The translations under genes and the position numbers were made by a program. The notes under the pieces were generated by a model, which had not been told where the DNA came from, searched no databases, and was given only the letters and a program-made list of their open reading frames with translations. Positions 32,408-38,508 of a DNA stretch of 38,508 nt are shown in pieces; position 1 is the stretch's first letter; each line of letters begins with the position of its first letter. Source of the stretch: Massilia phyllostachyos (GTDB lineage: Bacteria; Pseudomonadota; Gammaproteobacteria; Burkholderiales; Burkholderiaceae_D); the NCBI RefSeq assembly GCF_021044825.1, contig NZ_JAJNOC010000015.1, positions 1 to 38,508 of the forward strand. Direction: 5' to 3'.

Positions 32408-32445
32408 TACGGCGCACCAACAAAGCGCAGCAAGGATTCCCCAGA

Positions 32446-34923
32446 GTGGACCAGAAGACCGACCCGAACGACCCCAGCAACCCACAGCAAACCCCGGGAG
32501 AACGCGCCCGGCGCATCCTCGGCGGCGCCGGCGAGCGCGCCCGCGCCGGCTTTTCCTGGGCGCGCGCCGCCGCCTTCGTGCGCCTGAACGGCCGCTCCCG
32601 CCTCGAACAGACCCTGCTGGTCGGCCTGTGGACCGTGGCCGCCGGCCTGATGGCCTTCTTCCTCTACCTGCTGATCCTGATCCCGCTCACGCCCGGCATC
32701 AGCGACCTGCACCAGGCCCGCACCGCTCGCCCCAGCGTGATCCTCTCAGCCGACGGCAAGGAACTCGGCAGCTTCGAAAAAGGGTTCCAGGAGCGGGTCA
32801 AACTGTCGCAGATCTCGCCGCACGTGATCAAGGCCCTGATCTCGACCGAGGACCATCGCTTCTACGAGCACCACGGCGTCGACTTCCGGCGCGTGGCCGG
32901 GGCCCTGGTCGCCACCGTCAAGGGCGACGCCCAGGGCGGTTCGACCATTACCCAGCAGCTGGCCCGCAATATGTTCCCCGAGGAGATCGGGCGCGCGCGC
33001 AGCATCAACCGCAAGATGAAGGAACTGATCACCGCGATCAAGATCGAGAACACCTACAGCAAGACCGAGATCCTGGAAGCCTACCTGAACACGGTGCCCT
33101 TCCTCTACAACGCCTACGGCATCGAGATGGCCGCGCGCACCTATTTCGGCAAGCCGGCCCTGAAGCTCGACGTGCTGGAATCGGCCACCCTGGTCGGCAT
33201 GCTCAAGGGCACCCACTACTACAATCCCGTCACCAGCCCGGAACGGGCCAAGGCGCGCCGCAACGTGGTGCTGTCGCAGATGGCCAGGCATGGCGCCTTC
33301 ACCGAAAAGCGCTACGAACAGCTCGCCAAGCGCCCGCTGCGTACCCGCTTCGCGCGCCTGAACGACCGCAGCGGCAAGGACGACCACTTCACCGCCTACG
33401 TGCGCAAGTGGCTGCTGGAGTGGGCCGAGGAAAACGACTACGACCTGTCGCTCGACGGCCTGGTGGTCCACACCACCCTCGACCTGGACCTGCAGGACGC
33501 CGCCCGCCGCGCCGTGGAACGCCAGGCCAACACCCTGCAGGCGATCGCCGACGTCGAATGGGCGTACTCCGGCATGCCGCGCTCGACCTCGACCGGCATG
33601 TACACATCGATGCGCGGCGAGGTCGACCCCTTCGCGTATTACTGGAATTCTCACCCGCGCGAACTCGACGCCTTCGTGCGCGAATCCGGCGCCTACCGCC
33701 GCGCGGTCGAGGATGGCGAAGCGCCCGAGGAGGCGCTCAAGCGCCTGAAGCGCGACCGCGCCTTCCTGAGCGACCTGAAGGAAGCCAAGTCGCGCCTGGA
33801 AGCCGGCTTCGTGGCGATGGACCCGGCCACCGGCGAAGTGCGCGCCTGGATCGGCAGCCGCAGCTTCGAGCGCGACCAGTTCGACCACGTGGCCCAGGCA
33901 TCGCGCCAGCCCGGCTCCACTTTCAAGCCCATCGTCTACGCGGCGGCGCTGGAGCGCGGCATTCCGCCGGACCGCACCTACCGCGACGTGGTGCAGGACA
34001 TCAGGATCGGCGGCGGCAAGGCCTGGCGCCCGACCGATATGTCGGGCAATACCGGCGCCATGATGACCATGCGCGACGGCCTGATCCTGTCGAAGAACAC
34101 CATCACCGCCCAGGTGATGCAGGAAGTCGGCTTGAGTCCCATCGTGCGCCTGGGCCAGAGCATGGGCATCCGCCAGAGCAAGCTCGAATCCGTGCCCTCG
34201 CTGGCCCTCGGCACCAGCCCCGTGACCCTGCTCGAGATGGTCAGCACCTACAGCACCATCGCCTCGCTGGGCGAGTACCGCAAGCCGATTTTTGTCCGCC
34301 GCATCACGGACCGCGACGGCAAGGTGATCGCCGACTTCGCGCCGGGCGCGCCGGAACGGGCGCTGTCTCAGGAGGCCTCGATCGCCCTGATCGACATGCT
34401 GCGCGGCGTAGTCGACCGCGGCACCGGCGGCGGCGTGCGCTACCGCTTCGGGGTCCATGGCGACGTCGCCGGCAAGACCGGCACCACCCAGAACAACACC
34501 GACGGCTGGTTCATCCTGATGCATCCGCAGCTGGTGGCCGGGGCCTGGGTCGGCTTCAACGACAACCGGGTGACCATGCGCTCGAGCTACTGGGGACAGG
34601 GTGGCCACAATGCGCTGATGCTGGTGGGCGACTTCATGCGCACCGCGCTGGAAAACGGCAAGCTCGATCCGAACGCGCTGCTGCCGGGCGGACGTCCGCC
34701 GGCGCCGCGCCGCTACGAGGAGCCGGAAGAAGAGGTCGAGGAACTGCCGGGCGAACTCGATATGGAAGGCATGGCGCCCGACGCGGACGAGGTGCCGGAC
34801 CCGGACCCGGCGCTGGACATCCAGCCGCAGGTCCAGCCGGCGCCGCCGCCGGCGCCGCTGCCGGAAGCGGTGCCTCCGCCGCCACCACCCGATCCGTCGC
34901 AGGGCGAGGACCCCATCATTTAG
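32446..34923 (+). CDS. Class A penicillin-binding protein (PBP1A-like)
   Basis: This bifunctional peptidoglycan synthase has 825 residues from GTG 32446. Features in order are a cytosolic basic N-terminus and one membrane helix (about 62-85). The glycosyltransferase domain (about 105-290) has EDHRFYEHHGVDF and GGSTITQQLARN. The transpeptidase domain (about 440-750) has catalytic Ser in PGSTFKP, SKN in ILSKNT and KTG in GKTGTTQ. A proline/acid-rich tail makes up the last 80 residues. Upstream in-frame starts fall inside repeat B and are rejected. Its stop overlaps the convergent M23 peptidase by 8 bp. Confidence 0.93.
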   Translation: MDQKTDPNDPSNPQQTPGERARRILGGAGERARAGFSWARAAAFVRLNGRSRLEQTLLVGLWTVAAGLMAFFLYLLILIPLTPGISDLHQARTARPSVILSADGKELGSFEKGFQERVKLSQISPHVIKALISTEDHRFYEHHGVDFRRVAGALVATVKGDAQGGSTITQQLARNMFPEEIGRARSINRKMKELITAIKIENTYSKTEILEAYLNTVPFLYNAYGIEMAARTYFGKPALKLDVLESATLVGMLKGTHYYNPVTSPERAKARRNVVLSQMARHGAFTEKRYEQLAKRPLRTRFARLNDRSGKDDHFTAYVRKWLLEWAEENDYDLSLDGLVVHTTLDLDLQDAARRAVERQANTLQAIADVEWAYSGMPRSTSTGMYTSMRGEVDPFAYYWNSHPRELDAFVRESGAYRRAVEDGEAPEEALKRLKRDRAFLSDLKEAKSRLEAGFVAMDPATGEVRAWIGSRSFERDQFDHVAQASRQPGSTFKPIVYAAALERGIPPDRTYRDVVQDIRIGGGKAWRPTDMSGNTGAMMTMRDGLILSKNTITAQVMQEVGLSPIVRLGQSMGIRQSKLESVPSLALGTSPVTLLEMVSTYSTIASLGEYRKPIFVRRITDRDGKVIADFAPGAPERALSQEASIALIDMLRGVVDRGTGGGVRYRFGVHGDVAGKTGTTQNNTDGWFILMHPQLVAGAWVGFNDNRVTMRSSYWGQGGHNALMLVGDFMRTALENGKLDPNALLPGGRPPAPRRYEEPEEEVEELPGELDMEGMAPDADEVPDPDPALDIQPQVQPAPPPAPLPEAVPPPPPPDPSQGEDPII

Positions 34924-35461
34924 TAGCGACCGCGCCCGGCGGCAGGTCGGTGCGCAGCAGCGGGTAGGGGTTGATGGCGCCGCCCATCTCGTACACGCCG
35001 TAGTGCAGGTGCGGCGGCGTGCCCTTGGCGTTGCCCGTGTTGCCGACGAAGCCGAGCACCCGGCCTGGTTCGACCCGCATCCCGGGCGTCACGTCGGAAT
35101 AGTGGTCGAGGTGGGCGTAGTAATGGCGCTGGCCGCCCGGCCCCAACACCCACACCACCAGGCCGCCCAGGCGGTTGGTCCCGACCCGCAGCACGATCCC
35201 TTCGGTGCTCGACAGCACCGCGGTGCCGCGCTTGGCGAAGATATCGATGCCCTCGTGCTTGCGTCCTTCGCTGCGCGCCCCGTGCCAGGTGTCGCGCAGG
35301 CCGCGCGGCTTGACCCCGGCCACCGGCATCGAAAGTTCCGACGGCGCCGGCATTGCGGCCAGGCGCGCCGCGTACATGGCATGCTTGAGCCACGGGCCGA
35401 GCAGGCCCCAGCAGGCGATCAGGAGAACGGCGAACAGCAGGCTGCGGAGGAAGGTGCGCAT
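34916..35461 (-). CDS. M23-family (LytM) metallopeptidase
   Basis: The 181-residue product has an N-terminal membrane anchor (about 5-25) and an M23 domain (about 65-170). The zinc motif is HEGIDIFAK (H-x3-D); HYYAHLDHY and HLHYGVY supply the other histidines. All key residues are present, so it is probably an active murein endopeptidase facing the periplasm. Its convergent overlap with the penicillin-binding protein gene places two cell-wall enzymes back to back. Confidence 0.92.
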   Translation of the reverse strand: MRTFLRSLLFAVLLIACWGLLGPWLKHAMYAARLAAMPAPSELSMPVAGVKPRGLRDTWHGARSEGRKHEGIDIFAKRGTAVLSSTEGIVLRVGTNRLGGLVVWVLGPGGQRHYYAHLDHYSDVTPGMRVEPGRVLGFVGNTGNAKGTPPHLHYGVYEMGGAINPYPLLRTDLPPGAVATK

Positions 35462-35531
35462 GGCGGCGTCCCGTGAGGTCGATACCGCACAGGTATGGGC
35501 GGATCGCCCGATTCAAAGCGCCAGGGTTGCT

Positions 35532-37376
35532 TCAGGCCGGATCGAGGCTGGCGGCCTGGCCGGCCGCGCTGGCCTGCGGGTCCGCGCCGGCATGCACGGG
35601 CAAGCCCACCGTGAAGGTGCAGCCCTTGCCATGCCCGTCGCTGTGGACCGACACCGTACCGCCGTGCAAGGCCGTGAGTTCCTTGACCAGGGCCAGGCCG
35701 AGACCCAGGCCGCCCTGGGCGCGATCAATGCTGGTCGGGCCCTGCACCAGCACGTCGAAGATCACCGGCAGCAGTTCGGGCGCGATGCCGACGCCGGTGT
35801 CGCGCACCTCGACCACCACGTTCCCGCCCTCGACCTTGCAGCCGACCGCGATGCTGCCGCCGGCCGGCGTGTACTTGATGGCGTTGTGCAGCAGGTTGTC
35901 GACCACCTGCTCGAGGCGGGTGCGGTCGCCCTCGACCGGGGCCGCCTGCAGGTCCACCTCCCAGTGGTGGCTGCCGCCGTCGACCAGGCGTTTGGCTTCG
36001 ACGCAGGCGCGCAGCACCTCGCCCAGGTCGACCGGCGCGCGCTGCAGCACGATTTTGCCCGACAGGATGCGCTGCACGTCGAGCAGGTCGTCGACGATGC
36101 GGGTCAGGTGGCGCATCTGGCGCCGGCTGATCGCGCGCGCGTTGGCGGCCTGCTCCGGCTTGATGTTCGGCATCTCCAGTACGCTCATGGCGCCCGAGAT
36201 CGCGGCCAGCGGATTGCGCAGCTCGTGCCCGAGCATGGCGAGGAAGCCGTCCTTGGCGCGGCTCTGGGCCTCGGCCTGGCGCCGCGCGCGCTGCTCGCTC
36301 AGGAGCAGCTGCTCGCGCTCGTGCTGCAGCGCCTGGCGCGCCGCGCTCTCTCGGCTCAAGGCCTGGCTGGTGAAATGCAGGCCGTCGAGCAGGGCGTCGA
36401 CTTCCTCGACCCGGGTCGGACGCGGCCGCGCTACCGCGCCACGCGCCAGCGAATTGGCGACGCTGCCGGCCTGCTGCAGGGCCGCCGACAGTTTGTTGCC
36501 GAGGAAGACGGCGACGAAGATGGCCAGACCCATGAGCAGGATCAGGGCCAGCGCCGCATAGGTGGCGGCAGTGCGCGCCGCCGATTCGATCTCCGCCACC
36601 GGCACCCCGATCACGACGGTCCAGCCGGAAGCTTTCGAACGGGTATGGATGCCGTAGACCTCGACGCCTTCGTGGGTGGTGTGGCGCAGCACGCCGCTGC
36701 CGGCTTGCGCCGCGGCCGCGCGCATCTCGGGATGCATCGGCTTGCCGGCCGCCTGCGCGCCGCCGCGGCTGCGTGCGATGGTCACGCCCCTGGCGTCGAA
36801 GATGCCGACCAGCCAGCCGGGCTCCAGCGCCCCGCTGGCGAACACGCGCTCGAAAAAGCGGGCGTCGAAGACCTGGCTGACCACGTAGCGCCGCGCGCCA
36901 TCGGGCGGGGAGGGGACGTTGACCGCGACCGCGGGTCGGCCCGAGGGACCGCTAGGGAAGTAGCCGGTGACCTGGACCTGGTTGCGGCGCAGCAGCTCGG
37001 CCGCGAAAGGCCGCACCACGCCCGGCGCTTCCGGTTCGTACGGTTTCAGGGTATTGAACAGCTGGCGCCCGCTGTCGTCGATTAGCGTGGTCCAGCTCAG
37101 CGCGCCGTCGCCGTTCAGGCGCCGCGCCAGGCGGTAGACGCGCTGGTAATTCTGTTCGCCCAGCGCTTCAGAACTGGCGATGGTGCGCAGCAGCGCTTCG
37201 GCCACCGCAATCTCGCGGTCCACCAGCAGGGCGGTGGCGCGCGCGGTTTCCTGCACCCGGCGGATGCGCGACTCGCGCTCCCAGTCCAGCAGCATCGACA
37301 CCCCGATCCAGAACGCCAGGACCACGGGGATCAGGATGGCGGCGGCCATCAGAAACAGGTAGGTGCGGGTCTTCAT
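35532..37376 (-). CDS. Cache-domain sensor histidine kinase
   Basis: The 614-residue product has membrane helices at about 7-30 and 272-295 flanking a periplasmic Cache-like sensor domain (about 35-265). A linker or coiled coil follows (about 300-375), then HisKA with H-box MLGHELRNPLAAIS (about 382-395) and HATPase_c with DNLLHNAIKYTP, DTGVGI and GGLGLGLALVKEL. No receiver domain or partner regulator gene adjoins it, so it is an orphan kinase in this window. The sensed ligand is unknown. Confidence 0.92.
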   Translation of the reverse strand: MKTRTYLFLMAAAILIPVVLAFWIGVSMLLDWERESRIRRVQETARATALLVDREIAVAEALLRTIASSEALGEQNYQRVYRLARRLNGDGALSWTTLIDDSGRQLFNTLKPYEPEAPGVVRPFAAELLRRNQVQVTGYFPSGPSGRPAVAVNVPSPPDGARRYVVSQVFDARFFERVFASGALEPGWLVGIFDARGVTIARSRGGAQAAGKPMHPEMRAAAAQAGSGVLRHTTHEGVEVYGIHTRSKASGWTVVIGVPVAEIESAARTAATYAALALILLMGLAIFVAVFLGNKLSAALQQAGSVANSLARGAVARPRPTRVEEVDALLDGLHFTSQALSRESAARQALQHEREQLLLSEQRARRQAEAQSRAKDGFLAMLGHELRNPLAAISGAMSVLEMPNIKPEQAANARAISRRQMRHLTRIVDDLLDVQRILSGKIVLQRAPVDLGEVLRACVEAKRLVDGGSHHWEVDLQAAPVEGDRTRLEQVVDNLLHNAIKYTPAGGSIAVGCKVEGGNVVVEVRDTGVGIAPELLPVIFDVLVQGPTSIDRAQGGLGLGLALVKELTALHGGTVSVHSDGHGKGCTFTVGLPVHAGADPQASAAGQAASLDPA

Positions 37377-37471
37377 GCGGGCATGGCGCAGGAGCGGCTG
37401 GCATTGTGAAATGGCAATACCAGCAAGCTTAACAGAAGCGCCACGCCCCCGTCGGATTTTGTCGTTCGGGC

Positions 37472-38311
37472 CTACAGGATCGGCGTGCCGCCCGTGACCG
37501 CGATGCGCGCGCCCGACACATAGCTGGCCTGGTCGGAGGCCAGCAGCACGTACACCGGCGCCACCTCGGCCGGCTGGCCGGGGCGCTTCATCGGCACCTG
37601 CTGGCCGAAGCTTTCCACCTGGTCGGGCGGCATGGTCGACGGAATCAGGGGCGTCCAGATCGGCCCCGGCGCCACCGAGTTGGCGCGGATGCCTTTCTCG
37701 GCCAGCAGCTGGGCCAGGCCGGCCGTGAAGTTGGCGATCGCGCCCTTGGTGGTGGCATAGGCCAGCAGGGTCGGCTTCGGATTGTCCGAGTTGATTGAAC
37801 TGGTGTTGATGATCGAGGAGCCGGGCCGCATGTGCTTCACCGCCGCCTTACACAGGTGGAAAATCGCCGTGATGTTCACCTTGAAGGTGTAGTCCCACTC
37901 CTCGTCGGGGATCTCTTCCAGCGAATCGTGGGTCATCTGGAAGGCCGCGTTATTCACCAGCACGTCGACCCGGCCGAAAGCCTCGACCGCCTTGTCCACG
38001 ATGGCGCGGCAGTGGGCCGGGTCGGCGATGTCGCCCGGCACCAGCACCGCCTTGCGGCCGGCTTCCTCGACCAGGCGCCGGGTTTCCTCGGCATCCTCGT
38101 GTTCGTTCAGGTAGGCGATCAGGACGTCGGCGCCTTCGCGCGCAAAGGCCAGGGCGACGGCGCGGCCGATCCCGCTGTCGGCGCCGGTGATGATGGTGGC
38201 TTTGTCGGTCAGCTTGCCGGAACCGGTGTAGCTGGTCTCGCCATGGTCGGCCTTCGGGGTGAGCTGCGCTTCACTGCCCGGTGGCTGCTGTTGCTGTACT
38301 GGCTGGTTCAT
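37472..38311 (-). CDS. SDR-family oxidoreductase (YghA/glucose dehydrogenase-like)
   Basis: The 279-residue product has an extra N-terminal tail of about 32 residues (Gln/Pro-rich) before the Rossmann fold. Motifs are TGADSGIGRA, NNAAFQM, and a Ser (INTSSINS) with YATTK catalytic pair. The tail and the VTGGTPIL C-terminus fit the YghA/GsiB-like stress SDRs. The reaction is not defined. No clear ribosome-binding site is visible before the start. Confidence 0.9.
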   Translation of the reverse strand: MNQPVQQQQPPGSEAQLTPKADHGETSYTGSGKLTDKATIITGADSGIGRAVALAFAREGADVLIAYLNEHEDAEETRRLVEEAGRKAVLVPGDIADPAHCRAIVDKAVEAFGRVDVLVNNAAFQMTHDSLEEIPDEEWDYTFKVNITAIFHLCKAAVKHMRPGSSIINTSSINSDNPKPTLLAYATTKGAIANFTAGLAQLLAEKGIRANSVAPGPIWTPLIPSTMPPDQVESFGQQVPMKRPGQPAEVAPVYVLLASDQASYVSGARIAVTGGTPIL

Positions 38312-38350
38312 GTAAGGGTTTTAACAGTTAGTTTGGAACTTATTCATTTT

Positions 38351-38364
38351 GAGTAGTCATACTC
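38351..38364. promoter_or_regulatory. Small dyad before the edge gene
   Basis: GAGTA (38351-38355) and TACTC (38360-38364) form a short inverted repeat directly in front of the ATG at 38367. It could be an operator or recombinase recognition site; chance cannot be excluded. Confidence 0.3.
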
Positions 38365-38366
38365 AT

Positions 38367-38508
38367 ATGAACAAGTTCCTCTCCATCACCGCTGCCGCGC
38401 AAGCGCTTGGCGTTTCGGCCAGCACGCTGAGACGCTGGGAGGCGGCCGGCAAGCTCATCCCCAGCCGGACCAAAGGTGGTCAACGCCGCTACGATCTCGC
38501 ATCGATGC
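38367..38508 (+). CDS. Partial gene: MerR-type helix-turn-helix, probably IS607-like serine recombinase
   Basis: Only the first 47 codons are present before the window edge. They encode a MerR-like DNA-binding domain (ITAAAQALGVSASTLRRWE, then AGKLIPSRTKGGQRRYDLA). This segment is the usual start of IS607-family transposases (TnpA), whose catalytic serine-recombinase domain would follow at about residue 60. An excisionase-like or MerR regulator is the alternative. If IS607, the left end of the element lies between 38312 and 38366. Confidence 0.6.
   Translation, partial: MNKFLSITAAAQALGVSASTLRRWEAAGKLIPSRTKGGQRRYDLASM

Larger units (their letters stand above)
32146..32445. other. 300-bp intergenic region dominated by two palindromic repeats
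   Basis: No gene is supported. Two abutting repeats occupy 32199-32407. The remainder, 32408-32445, holds the ribosome-binding region of the penicillin-binding protein gene (AAGGA at about 32431). Confidence 0.7.

Noticed and set aside
1..38508. CRISPR array, tRNA, rRNA or prophage
   Set aside because: No regularly spaced direct repeats, cloverleaf sequence with CCA-type end, rRNA stretch or phage structural gene was seen by reading; a tRNAscan or minced run would settle it.

Overview
This window is a high-GC, gene-dense chromosomal segment. It most resembles an Oxalobacteraceae betaproteobacterium (Massilia, Telluria or Duganella type). That placement is inferred from the protein families, the cyoABCD–SURF1–RegBA linkage and the repeat style; no marker gene is present. 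About 31 protein genes or partial genes, two clear pseudogenes and several palindromic repeats are supported. I see no tRNA, rRNA or CRISPR array.

Layout. 1-4.8 kb: a PAS sensor with a lost C-terminus, an ETHE1-like MBL hydrolase, a CNNM/CorC-type membrane protein and homogentisate dioxygenase (hmgA), all on the minus strand. 4.8-6.9 kb: a LysR regulator and 4-hydroxyphenylpyruvate dioxygenase (hppD). Together hmgA, lysR and hppD form a tyrosine/homogentisate catabolic locus with an inverted-repeat operator in the divergent gap. 7-8.2 kb: an LrgA/LrgB pair. 8.2-8.7 kb: a broken patatin gene. 8.8-11.8 kb: hemerythrin-domain protein, manganese catalase and a ZIP transporter. 11.8-13.2 kb: a TetR regulator and an SDR that share an 18-bp operator. 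13.3-13.9 kb: remnants of a histidine kinase and of an exported protein. 13.9-15.3 kb: an MFS symporter.

15.4-23.5 kb is a respiratory block on the plus strand: cyoABCD (bo3-type quinol oxidase), a SURF1 assembly factor, a RegB/RegA redox two-component system, a class I cytochrome c, and a MOSC protein fused to an MGMT-like DNA-binding domain. The cyo promoter region holds three consecutive dyads. 23.6-24.9 kb: a second ZIP transporter and a YjaB-type acetyltransferase.

25-28.7 kb is the most interesting part. A structured leader RNA with an intrinsic terminator precedes a tightly overlapping three-gene operon: an unrecognised exported protein, a CPA2-type cation/proton antiporter and a YbdK-type carboxylate-amine ligase. 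The leader looks like a riboswitch. Because of the antiporter, an alkali-ion (Na+ or Li+) sensor is the leading hypothesis, not a demonstrated one. 28.7-38.5 kb: a MarR regulator, a CHASE-PAS-GGDEF-EAL protein, a class A penicillin-binding protein preceded by two abutting palindromic elements, an M23 peptidase, a Cache-type histidine kinase, a second SDR, and the 5' end of an IS607-like recombinase or MerR-type gene cut by the window edge.
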